Positions 1-6,909 of a stretch of DNA of 29,168 nucleotides are shown piece after piece (position 1 is the stretch's first letter; each line of letters starts with the position of its first letter). The notes under the pieces were generated by a model, which ran no database searches, was not told the origin of the DNA, and worked only from the letters and a program-made list of their open reading frames with translations. The stretch comes from Pseudomonadota bacterium (GTDB taxonomy: Bacteria > Bdellovibrionota > Oligoflexia > Oligoflexales > Oligoflexaceae). Both the position numbers and the translations under genes were made by a program. The stretch covers positions 1 through 29,168 of the forward strand of contig JAKQGS010000365.1 in assembly GCA_029556045.1 (NCBI GenBank), written 5' to 3'.

Positions 1-200
1 GCCGGGAGGCTGGCATAGGCTGGAGTGTCAGGGTGGACTCCAGTTACGCTAGAAACCATTGATGCGGCAAATAGGCCAGACTGTTTTTATTGACGCATGT
101 ACTGCGTATCGAGAGAGCGTGAATTGGTAGCGTGCGTCTGACAACAAACCCAGGATTCACTGTTTATTGACGAATTTTCGATAGCCCCCCCTTTTCTATT

Positions 201-216
201 TGGCCTGATTCTTGCG
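201..216 (+). promoter_or_regulatory. Candidate sigma-54 (-24/-12) promoter
   Basis: The sequence TGGCCTGATTCTTGCG has GG at 202-203 and GC at 214-215 with exactly ten bases between them, matching the sigma-54 consensus TGGCAC-N5-TTGC. Transcription would start near 227, about 48 bases before the ATG of the DUF883 gene. Nothing coding is seen in 1-200. No enhancer-binding-protein site was identified, so this is a consensus match only. Confidence 0.45.
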
Positions 217-274
217 GATAAGGTTGCATCGGTTGCTGGATATCGAACTAGGCTTAAGCAAAAGGAGCATTATT

Positions 275-601
275 ATGGCTACCACCGTAAAACATAAAGA
301 CAATCTTAAGGTACTCAAGGACGAAGCTTCAAAGGTGATGGACGACCTGTCCAATCTGGGCAAGGTTCTCTCGGAGGTGGGCGAGGAAAAGACAGCGGAA
401 GTTCGTGAGAAGGCTGACAGCTATCTTACTCAAGAATTTGAACGTTTGCACGAACGGATCAATGCGCTGAGCGAAAAGATCGCTGAATCCACCAAGGTCG
501 CCGACAAGCATGTCAGGGCCAATCCGTACCTCTACATTTTGGGATCCTTGGGTTTGGGGTTCCTGCTGGGAAAGGTAATGACCCCTCGGTCACGCGATTG
601 A
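275..601 (+). CDS. DUF883 family protein (ElaB/YgaM/YqjD-like)
   Basis: This 108-residue protein has the layout of the DUF883 family: a charged, mostly helical coiled-coil-like N-terminal part (about residues 8-80, rich in Lys/Glu/Asp) followed by RANPY and a single glycine-rich membrane segment (about 85-101) near the C terminus. Family members such as E. coli YqjD and ElaB are C-tail-anchored inner-membrane proteins linked to stationary phase and reported to associate with ribosomes. The start at 275 is chosen because AAAGGAG lies just upstream; a longer reading from 212 has no such site. The stop overlaps the start of the next gene, as in the yqjD-yqjE arrangement, so the two are probably co-translated. 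A sigma-54-like element precedes it. Confidence 0.85.
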   Translation: MATTVKHKDNLKVLKDEASKVMDDLSNLGKVLSEVGEEKTAEVREKADSYLTQEFERLHERINALSEKIAESTKVADKHVRANPYLYILGSLGLGFLLGKVMTPRSRD

Positions 602-918
602 GTCGAATGTTGGCTGGTCCCGGCTTGGGTGGTGCCGTGTCAGGACTGATTGGTCCGGGTCTCGGGAGTGCTCTGTCTGGACTACTGGCCGCGGGGGTCG
701 TGCAGAGAAAAATAACGAGACTGCGGGTCAAAGTGGCTGTGCAGTCGGTGGTTGCTTTTCTTGGTATTGGTCTTCTGACGATGCTCTATACTGCTAGTTT
801 CTTTTACTTCCAAGAGCTTCGTGGACCCGTTATGGCAGCCCTTGGTGTTGCGGCTGAACTTACCGGTACGATTTTGCTAATCCTGGCTGGGTATGGTCTG
901 TGGATCCGAAGATCATAG
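598..918 (+). CDS. YqjE-like / phage-holin-family small membrane protein
   Basis: A 106-residue membrane protein whose TTG start overlaps the stop of the DUF883 gene (TTGA); an ATG three codons later (607) is an alternative. The N terminus is a tandem glycine-rich repeat (GPGLGGAVSGLI then GPGLGSALSGLL, about residues 7-30). Two hydrophobic helices follow, about 45-70 and 76-102. Position directly after a DUF883 gene and the two-helix topology match YqjE/holin-superfamily proteins (PF07332), whose molecular role is not established. The family call rests mainly on context and topology; the glycine repeat is not something I associate with YqjE. Protein reality is likely, because the frame is open and coupled. 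Confidence 0.6.
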   Translation: MSRMLAGPGLGGAVSGLIGPGLGSALSGLLAAGVVQRKITRLRVKVAVQSVVAFLGIGLLTMLYTASFFYFQELRGPVMAALGVAAELTGTILLILAGYGLWIRRS

Positions 919-920
919 AT

Positions 921-948
921 AGGCGTTAGTGCGAAAGCGCCAACGCCT
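921..948. other. Hairpin between convergent genes
   Basis: The arms AGGCGTT (921-927) and AACGCCT (942-948) pair, and an inner stem closes on a GAAA loop (933-936). No T-run follows on either strand, so it is not a classical intrinsic terminator. It sits between convergent genes and may protect transcript ends or act as a weak bidirectional stop. Confidence 0.45.
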
Positions 949-1006
949 TGTCCTGAGCGAATGGGAAGGATATCCTCTGAGTAGCTCCTGGGCTTTGGAT
1001 GCTTTT

Positions 1007-2074
1007 TTATAATTTGGGGGGATCTTCAGGGTCAGCGGCATAAACCAGCCCAAAGGGGCGGCCCACCATCGGCCAAAGCTGCAACAATGTAATCACCACA
1101 GCCATCACAATAGGTCCGAGAAATACGCCAAAAAAGCCGAATAACTGCATCCCCCCAAAGATAGAGACCAAACTCACTAGGGGATGCATTTCCCCCCGTC
1201 CATTTAAGACCATCGGTCGAATAAAATTGTCGATTGTGCCCGTGATGATGCCAAAGGCGATCATGATGACAGCTTTGGTCAAAGATCCTTCCCAAAAGAG
1301 ATAACCAGCGCCAGCCAACCAAACGGGGGCCGATCCAAAAATGGGAATCCAGGCCAAAATGAAGGTGGCTCCACCCGCAAAAAAGGCGCTGGGGGCCTGC
1401 AAGATCAGAAATGCCGCCATCATGATGAAGGACTGGGCGCAGGCCGCGGCCATACTCGCCATAACGACCGAAATTGCCGTATCGTTAAATGTCTTGGATA
1501 TGCCCCTGCGAATCTCGGGAGCCATCGGCAGCTTGTCAAACACCCAGGCAGAAAATTTTGGACCTTCGGTTAAAAGGCAGTAACAGGTGAGGCAGGCGAG
1601 CACCAACTGTAAAACTCCCTGCGGGACTCTTTTGGCCATGTCGAGAAGAACCGTACTTCCCGCTGTGCCGATGTATTGCAGAATTTCCTTTAAATGCGTA
1701 TCGAATGCGGCGGCATCGATGGCGAATGCATGAAAGGGTATCCAGGAGTTTACCGTGGCCAGCAGTTCCTGCAGTGAAAGATGCTCCACCCCGAGGAACC
1801 ATTGCCCAAGCCCGATGGCTTCTTTGATGGCAACGATCGTAAGGATCAGAAGTGGACCCACCACCAATAGCACCATAAAAATCGTCGCCATCATGGCTGC
1901 AAGGCGTGGGCCGAGGTTGTGTGAGCGAAGCTTGCGGTAAACGGGGTTGACGATCTGGGTGAGAATCCCGCCAATAAACAGTGCCTGCAGATAGGGGGCG
2001 ACCATATAGAAACCGATTGCCAGTGATATTGCCAATAAGACAATAAATGTGACTAAGGATCCGCGTTCTTTCAT
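1007..2074 (-). CDS. AI-2E family transporter (UPF0118/PF01594)
   Basis: An inner-membrane permease with the typical AI-2E/UPF0118 layout: two N-terminal hydrophobic helices, a further helix pair, a soluble middle section, then a C-terminal bundle carrying the family's characteristic segments (AWIPIFGSAPVWLAGAGYLF, TIDNFIRPMVLNGRGEMHPL and the glycine-rich GGMQLFGFFGVFLGPIV). Members include E. coli TqsA and several Na+/H+ antiporter-like proteins, so the substrate cannot be named from sequence. Length (about 355 residues from the ATG at 2074) is normal. The frame stays open to a TTG at 2125; ATG 2074 is preferred because family proteins begin close to the first helix and a -35-like TTGACA lies just upstream. 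It converges on the DUF883/YqjE pair and has no same-strand partner except the potD remnant upstream. Confidence 0.9.
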   Translation of the reverse strand: MKERGSLVTFIVLLAISLAIGFYMVAPYLQALFIGGILTQIVNPVYRKLRSHNLGPRLAAMMATIFMVLLVVGPLLILTIVAIKEAIGLGQWFLGVEHLSLQELLATVNSWIPFHAFAIDAAAFDTHLKEILQYIGTAGSTVLLDMAKRVPQGVLQLVLACLTCYCLLTEGPKFSAWVFDKLPMAPEIRRGISKTFNDTAISVVMASMAAACAQSFIMMAAFLILQAPSAFFAGGATFILAWIPIFGSAPVWLAGAGYLFWEGSLTKAVIMIAFGIITGTIDNFIRPMVLNGRGEMHPLVSLVSIFGGMQLFGFFGVFLGPIVMAVVITLLQLWPMVGRPFGLVYAADPEDPPKL

Positions 2075-2112
2075 TTTATAGAGAACCCCGTGCAGAATTG
2101 ATCGATCACGGA

Positions 2113-2141
2113 TCACTAAAGCCAATATCAGTGAGTGTCAA
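2113..2141 (-). promoter_or_regulatory. Possible promoter of the AI-2E permease gene
   Basis: On the minus strand a perfect TTGACA (2136-2141) is followed after 17 bases by TAGTGA (2113-2118), a poor -10. If real, transcription would begin downstream of the TTG at 2125, supporting the ATG at 2074 as start. The weak -10 keeps confidence low. Confidence 0.3.
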
Positions 2142-2170
2142 TACAAAAGCACCCCCCAGCGCATATTCTG

Positions 2171-3287
2171 CTACCTGCGGCGTGCATCAAGGCGGCCTCG
2201 GTGAGAGGCCGCTTTATTTTCTGTCCAAATCCGATCCCACATCTCCGAACGTTCCCCCAGATCCTCCTTCATTTCAAAGCGCGCGAGGCTGTCCGTCTGT
2301 GGGGGAAATAAAACGGGATTGGCCTGGAGCTCTGCGGGCAGCAGGGGTTTGATGTCCCGTATCACAGGCCCAAACATGCGTGCGGTGACGATGGCGGCGT
2401 CATGCTCCGGCTTGAGCACATAATTGATATAGGCGTGGGCACCTTCAGAATTCTGACCACCTTTGGGAATCACTGGATTGTCGATGGACCAACTCCCACC
2501 CTCTTCAGGCATCACAAACTGTATGGTTCCTCCAGATTGTGCGGCAGCCTGTAAGGCGTCGAAAGAATAGATATGGGATACCGCAAATTCCCCCGCCAGC
2601 AGCTGATCCAAGGGCTCGGATGTAAAGGCTTTGACATGGCTCCGCATGCCCATCAGCAATGATTTGGCCTGCTCCAATTCTGCTGGGATGCGTGAATTCA
2701 GGCTGGCACCATTCATCTTCAGTATGGCTCCGATGGTTTCACGGTTATCATCCAGGAGTGAAAATTTGCCGGACAGCTGCGAACTTTTCACCATGTCACC
2801 CCACCCTTTGACAGGCTGTGTCACCAGCTTGGTATTGATGGCAAGACCGGCGGTCGTCCATGAATAGGGGAGGCTAAAGCGGTTTTTCGGATCAAAGTTT
2901 TTGGCCAAAAATTGCGGGTCAATGTCAGCGGTACTGGGAAGTTTAGTTTTGTCGAGTGGTTCCACGAGATTCAGCTGACTCATGATGCGCACCATATAGT
3001 CGGATGGCTACGATCACATCGTAGCCATTGGCGCCCGCCTGCATTTTGCTCAGTAGCTCCTCATTGGAGGAGTCATTGGACACTACCACCGGGTAGCCGG
3101 TTTCTGCGGTAAAATTTTGCAGAACATCATCTCTGATATAGTTGGACCAAATGGCCAATTGTATCGGCTTTCCTGCTGGTGCGGAATTGGGGGTTGACAC
3201 AGTGTTGATCGATTGTGGGCCGGAACAGGTGCAGCCTCCCCTTGATGCCGTAAAGGCGAAAAGGAAAAGAAAACGCAAAAAATTCAT
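2171..3287 (-). pseudogene. potD: Spermidine/putrescine-binding protein PotD, broken by a one-base frameshift
   Basis: Two overlapping frames make one PotD-like periplasmic substrate-binding protein. The upstream part (from 3287) has a hydrophobic leader, then IQLAIWSNYIRDDVLQNF, ETGYPVVVSNDSSNEELLSK and GYDVIVA. Homology continues in another frame from about 3003 with SDYMVRIM, LEPLDKTKLP, FSLPYSWTTAGLAINT, VMPEEGGSWSIDNPVIP and EGAHAYINYVLKP, covering the rest of a normal-length PotD. Removing one base (T at about 3005 on the plus strand) restores GYDVIVASDYMVRIM. PotD delivers polyamines to the PotABC importer; no intact potA, potB or potC is present here, and a potB/potC wreck lies 3 kb away on the other strand. 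A sequencing error is the alternative, but the second broken pot locus favours true decay. No clear lipobox and only a weak ribosome site are visible. Confidence 0.85.
2192..2220 (+). terminator. Strong hairpin plus T-rich tail at the potD 3' end
   Basis: GCGGCCTC (2192-2199) pairs with GAGGCCGC (2205-2212) around a five-base loop, followed on the plus strand by TTTATTTT. It therefore reads as an intrinsic terminator for plus-strand transcription, although the neighbouring genes run on the minus strand. It lies within the last codons of the potD remnant. On the minus strand the tail is only CTTGATG. Confidence 0.45.
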
Positions 3288-3534
3288 CAGACACTTCTGG
3301 TGTGCATTAGGTAAAAAAATTAAATACCGAACCAGGGGAACATCTTGTATGCGATGCAGAAGTTGAACAACCATGAAATGCCCTTCCGCCCCAAGAAAAC
3401 CCGTAATCAAATGAGGTGATTTAAATCGATAGGCTACCCATGCGATTTCTGACTCGGTGAGGGGTTTTTACGGCTTTTAATCCATCCATTGATGATTGTG
3501 ATAGATTTGTTTTTTACGTTCTGGTGCCATTTTT
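3288..3534. other. Gap between the potD remnant and the CHAD gene
   Basis: No gene is supported here. A minus-strand frame runs without stops from about 3470 into potD, but its translation matches no family I recognise and has no convincing start. It may be upstream leader or the edge of a rearrangement. Confidence 0.4.
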
Positions 3535-4278
3535 CTAGAGATTTGTCACTAATGTCATTTTTTTCATAAAAAGAAAAAGACACCAGTCATCGTGAATTTT
3601 ACCCAACTTTCGTTGAATAACATGAATGCGTTTAGAGTCAATGTCAGTATCCGTGTCAAGATGGGACAGTAGTTCAAGATAATACTCCAGGATGCGACCC
3701 AATCTGCGACCATCGTGCATCAAGGAGATGGAAAAACCATTTTCGAGTGAGCGTTCAAGTTTTTCCATAAACTCAGCATATTGATCCGAACAAATTCTAG
3801 ATGCCCGTTTCTTGAATTTCTGTTCGGTTACTTCGTTAAACCGTAATATGGCTTCATTGAACTCTAAAAGTGCTGATTTGAGATTTTTGAGCCGCTTTTT
3901 TTGATTAAGTTTTTTGCGGGACTTCACGATCTTCTGATTAAGAAGTTTTCGCCCTTTAGCCCTCTCCTTGGAACTAATTTTCCCATCAGACCATGAAAAA
4001 TGATCGGATTTGAGATTTTTTTCCATTACCTGCAGATCTCGTAAGACGCCAATTTGCTCCAGCCAATCGCGCAAAGGAGCATAGATTTTGGATTTAGGGG
4101 GAATTAGTCCAATATGTCGATAGAAATCTGTGAGTAAATTCAAACGGCGAAAGTTGACTCTGGCACGGTGCAAACATCCAATCTTAAACCCCCGTTGTTC
4201 GAGTTCAAGAATAGACTTTTCAGCAGAAATAATGCCCTGCTGCCAAATATCTTGCAGCGTACGTCGTAAATTTTTCAT
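3535..4278 (-). CDS. CHAD domain-containing protein
   Basis: A 247-residue, lysine/arginine-rich, all-helical protein. The two halves of a CHAD domain can be seen. The first holds LHRARVNFRRLNLLTDFYRHI and WLEQIGVLRDLQVM (about residues 36-86), matching the family pattern H-x-x-R-V-x-x-R-R-L ... LRDLDV. The second holds LMHDGRRLGRILEYYLELL and IQRKLGKIHDDWCLFLFM (about 185-238), matching LH-x-x-R-x-x-x-KRLRY ... LG-x-x-HD. CHAD domains bind inorganic polyphosphate through these conserved basic and histidine residues. It is slightly short for the family. A 67-residue gene lies 51 bases upstream on the same strand and is probably co-transcribed. The base composition is noticeably AT-richer than the flanking transporter genes. 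The ribosome site is weak. Family assignment is solid; the cellular role is not known. Confidence 0.85.
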   Translation of the reverse strand: MKNLRRTLQDIWQQGIISAEKSILELEQRGFKIGCLHRARVNFRRLNLLTDFYRHIGLIPPKSKIYAPLRDWLEQIGVLRDLQVMEKNLKSDHFSWSDGKISSKERAKGRKLLNQKIVKSRKKLNQKKRLKNLKSALLEFNEAILRFNEVTEQKFKKRASRICSDQYAEFMEKLERSLENGFSISLMHDGRRLGRILEYYLELLSHLDTDTDIDSKRIHVIQRKLGKIHDDWCLFLFMKKMTLVTNL

Positions 4279-4329
4279 CTATCAAAATGACCTAAATTCT
4301 CCGTAATGCAGAAGTCATTTAAATAACCA

Positions 4330-4533
4330 TTAGAATGATGGTTGCTGGTCATTACTTAAGCCGCGCATGTTATTGACTTCCTGATCTGCGAGATTTCGAG
4401 CCATCATGGCGATAAACATATAGGAGAGCATTCGTACAGACTTGGGAGCACCCAGGATCGTTTTTGCCAGGAGTAGATCGTGCTCATTTTCGTCCAACTG
4501 CGAACCAATCTCTACGGCGCTTTTTGTTTCCAT
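4330..4533 (-). CDS. Small protein of unknown function upstream of the CHAD gene
   Basis: I do not recognise this 67-residue protein. The start at 4533 is chosen because GGAG lies nine bases upstream; the ATG five codons earlier (4548) has no such site. It opens with METKSAVEIGSQLDENEHDLLLAK and has a hydrophobic, methionine-rich centre (MLSYMFIAMMARNLA) that could be an amphipathic or short membrane helix, then a polar tail. A good sigma-70-type promoter lies about 50 bases upstream. It probably leads a two-gene transcript with the CHAD gene. The promoter, ribosome site and spacing argue that it is real; function is unknown. Confidence 0.55.
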   Translation of the reverse strand: METKSAVEIGSQLDENEHDLLLAKTILGAPKSVRMLSYMFIAMMARNLADQEVNNMRGLSNDQQPSF

Positions 4534-4583
4534 TGTTGCAATCTCCATTGATTGAGATGGTGGATGATCAACGTCGCGTCATA

Positions 4584-4612
4584 TAGATACGCGACCCTCA
4601 CTTATAGAGCAA
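4584..4612 (-). promoter_or_regulatory. Probable sigma-70 promoter of the small gene-CHAD unit
   Basis: On the minus strand TTGCTC (4607-4612) and TATCTA (4584-4589) are separated by exactly 17 bases. Transcription would start near 4577, about 45 bases before the ATG at 4533. The surrounding region is AT-rich. Confidence 0.45.
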
Positions 4613-5127
4613 CCCTAGTGCCAAACCGTAAAAGTTCGATAAAACAACTTCTTATAAACCGAAAAAAGACAAAACTTCGAACAATTAAACAGACCTGTCA
4701 GAAAAATTTACACTCCCACAATAATTCCAGATTTCTTCACGCCTTATGCGTGCCAAAGAATGTAAAGATAGAGTAAAGTTAAGAATAATTAAAAATAAAC
4801 AAAACATTAAGAAAGGGTAAAAATATGTCATTTAGAAATGGGATCAGATACCCATTCGGAAGGCTTTCAAATCACGATGATGCTCTGATGGGGCATCAGT
4901 TCAAGGGACCATAAAACCTTTCTAATGGACACCTGAATCGCGGTTTGGACCCAAAAAATCGGGGCCTATGAATTTAGGGTCTCAGTATATCTGCTCACGA
5001 ATGTTCGCGCGCACTTAACGCACCAAGCCAGGGAAATTATGATTCTCTTGGAAACCCCGTCACCCGTCGAAATGGATTCTGCTGATGACTAGGTGACACT
5101 AACGCCCGTCTCCATTTTAAGTCCGGC
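4613..5127. other. AT-rich non-coding stretch
   Basis: No recognisable gene. From 4613 to about 4830 the sequence is strongly AT-rich with A-tracts; after 4915 composition returns towards normal. The only coding candidate is a 29-codon frame at 4825-4914, listed separately. No convincing repeat, tRNA or terminator was found. Confidence 0.5.
4825..4914 (+). CDS. Possible 29-residue small ORF
   Basis: An ATG at 4825 is preceded by AAGAAAGGG at a usable distance and opens a short frame ending in TAA at 4912-4914. The peptide is polar (starts MSFRNGIRYPFGRLS) with no signal or membrane segment. The only support is the ribosome-binding-like sequence in an otherwise empty region, so it may be chance. 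Confidence 0.2.
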   Translation: MSFRNGIRYPFGRLSNHDDALMGHQFKGP

Positions 5128-6024
5128 TTACTGTGCATCCGGTGGCATATCGAAACTATTTTCCAGCCATTGCCGATAGGCTGTCAGCGCGACGTACAGC
5201 CCCAGTAGCTGAGCGCCGTCCTGCCACCGCGGCATCGTGACTGTTGCCGTCATATGGTCAAAAATAGGTGGCAAATTGGCATAGGTGAGATCGTCACTGA
5301 TATTTGTATCAGCAAGGAAAAGTGCCACGGTTGCTTTGTCTAAGGCTCGGCCATGACTAAATTCAGACAGGTGGGCGTCAATGAATCCATTTTTTTTGAA
5401 GGTAAAACGGAATTGCACACGGTGGTCCCTTAGTCCTTCCCAAATGGGAATATGGTGTGAGATTTTACCGGTTACCGTCAGAAGATCATCGGAACTCGAT
5501 AGTTCAGCTCTTTCAATATTCCATTGTTCCCCTAAAAGACTCAGTCCTTTGGTTTCTCTTGCTGTTCCATCGTGCAGGGCTCCTTGTATCAGACGTTGAT
5601 ATTCTGAGGGGGCCGGAGAAAACTTGACGACATCCCTCCATTCGTCTGCAGGAACGTCATTTTCGACCGGTGATAAGTCCACGTTTGTCGGGGGGGTGGT
5701 TAGCGTGGGATATTCACGGAGAGCCGGACCCTCTGGATCCTCGTGACTGGAGATTATACTGTCGAGCGTTGGAGGCTCCCCGCTTTCCACTGGGGTATTG
5801 CCTCCTGCTGACGAAGGCTGTTGTGAAACCGCTGCGGTCTCCACTCGCGTCGGCTGCGCAGGCTTAGGAGCATCCGTCGCAAATTCTTGTTGGGGACGGG
5901 TGTTGTTGCGATCAGAACGAGGGTTTCGTTGTTCTGATAAATCAGAACAGGCGGTAGTGGTGAGCAACAATAGTGTAAAAACTTCCACGAAAACACGAGT
6001 TTTCTCAGCAAACCCATAAATCAT
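5128..6024 (-). CDS. Putative lipoprotein of unknown function
   Basis: A 298-residue predicted lipoprotein with no recognised family. The ATG at 6024 is chosen because AGGGAGA lies ten bases upstream; an earlier ATG (6048) has no ribosome site. The N terminus carries a hydrophobic signal (VFVEVFTLLLLTTTAC) with a lipobox-like TTAC. A long low-complexity linker rich in Pro, Gln, Ser and Asn follows (about residues 28-120), then a folded C-terminal part (about 125-298) with beta-rich segments (LLTVTGKISHHIPIW, VQFRFTFKKNGFIDAHLSEF) and a helical end. The layout suggests a surface or periplasmic domain held off the membrane by a flexible stalk. It sits between the two pot remnants, next to an AT-rich junction, and has no operon partner. 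Confidence 0.65.
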   Translation of the reverse strand: MIYGFAEKTRVFVEVFTLLLLTTTACSDLSEQRNPRSDRNNTRPQQEFATDAPKPAQPTRVETAAVSQQPSSAGGNTPVESGEPPTLDSIISSHEDPEGPALREYPTLTTPPTNVDLSPVENDVPADEWRDVVKFSPAPSEYQRLIQGALHDGTARETKGLSLLGEQWNIERAELSSSDDLLTVTGKISHHIPIWEGLRDHRVQFRFTFKKNGFIDAHLSEFSHGRALDKATVALFLADTNISDDLTYANLPPIFDHMTATVTMPRWQDGAQLLGLYVALTAYRQWLENSFDMPPDAQ

Positions 6025-6048
6025 GACGAACTGTCTCCCTTTAGTCAT

Positions 6049-6193
6049 AAGACTGGTCGGTCCCGTCCATGGTGTCAGGGACTTTCTTTGAACTTATATA
6101 TTTTATCATTAGTTATTTTAATAACAATAAATATACTGTTAATTAATATAAAAAATATTAAACACACTAACCATTGATATTATTGAAGTAATT
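6049..6193. other. Very AT-rich junction before the pot fragments
   Basis: From about 6100 to 6190 the sequence is almost all A and T, with no open frame. It abuts the abrupt beginning of PotB homology at about 6194. This is consistent with a deletion or rearrangement breakpoint and may also contain the promoter of the divergent lipoprotein gene. Confidence 0.4.
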
Positions 6194-6440
6194 TTAAGCA
6201 TATCCAGCAATAGTAGAGCTCGGTTTGGCATGATCACCAATTATCTTCCGTTCATGGTGTTGCCTCTGATGGTGGCTTTTGAACAACTGGATGTCCCTAT
6301 ATTGGAAGCGGCGAGGGATTTGGGGGCAAGACCATATCAGGTGGCGATGCGGGTACTGATACCCCTGACCCGTCGGGGGATTGTAGCCGGTTGGTTGTTG
6401 GTTTTCCTGCCAGCTCTGGTTTACTTTTTTATCGATCACG
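6194..6440 (+). pseudogene. potB: PotB permease fragment
   Basis: The frame through 6230 encodes the C-terminal half of a polyamine ABC permease: GMITNYLPFMVLPLMVAFEQLD, then the EAA loop ILEAARDLGARPYQVAMRVLIPLTRRGIVAG, then WLLVFLPALVYFF. This matches E. coli PotB (YNFLPFMVLPL ... EAARDLGAS ... IIIPLTMPGIIAG). The N-terminal half is missing, and homology begins at once after an AT-rich stretch. It ends near FFIDHAGG at about 6440, where PotC sequence takes over in a different frame. The last 50-60 residues of PotB are therefore gone as well. It cannot form an intact permease. Confidence 0.85.
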
Positions 6441-6857
6441 CTGGGGGCCATATCGCTGATATTGGCACACACCACATTTTGCCTGTCCTATGTTGCCATC
6501 ACCGTTCGGGCTGCTCTTGCAGAAATAGATCCTGATCTGGAAAAAGCAGCAAGGGATCTTGGAGCAACCCCGGTGCAAGCTTTCTGGCGGGTGAAATGGC
6601 CCTTACTAGGACCCGCCGTTCTCTCGGGGTTTTTAATGGCATTTATGATTTCTTTTGATGATTTTGTCATAAGTTTCTACACAACCAAGCCGGGATTTGA
6701 TACTTTGCCGCTGAAACTTTATGCCATGATGCGCATTAATTTTTCTCCCGAAGCTTATGCTTTGGCATCTTTGGTGACGTTGACATCCGCACTGGTGATT
6801 GTTTTTATTCAAATGGGATTGGGACGTCACCAGCGTCGTATGCGGAAGATGGTTTAG
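6441..6857 (+). pseudogene. potC: PotC permease C-terminal fragment joined to the PotB fragment
   Basis: From about 6441 a new frame gives LGAISLILAHTTFCLSYVAITV, the EAA loop DLEKAARDLGATPVQAFWRVKWPLLGPAVLSG, then MAFMISFDDFVISFYTTKPGFDTLPLKLYAMMR and INFSPEAYALASL, ending RRMRKMV at 6857. This matches the C-terminal half of PotC, including the FDDFV and LPLKLY segments. The N-terminal half is missing. The simplest reading is one deletion running from late potB into mid potC, with the frame changed at the joint (near GCTGGGGGC). The calcium ATPase gene follows 52 bases later. The remaining potC frame is otherwise intact, suggesting recent decay. Confidence 0.85.
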
Positions 6858-6909
6858 CTGCCGTTCGCCTCGATGTAAACTGATAAGTCATGGTGAGAGG
6901 TCAACCACG

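Noticed and set aside
921..948. Calling this hairpin a rho-independent terminator
   Set aside because: No T-run follows on either strand, so it is listed only as a hairpin.
2943..3470. Upstream extension of the potD frame as a separate gene
   Set aside because: The extra N-terminal residues match no family I recognise and have only a TTG without a ribosome site; potD homology starts after the ATG at 3287.
4552..4776. 74-codon plus-strand frame in the AT-rich gap
   Set aside because: It has no ribosome site, overlaps the promoter of the opposite gene, and its Lys/Asn/Thr-rich translation looks like read-through of A-rich DNA.
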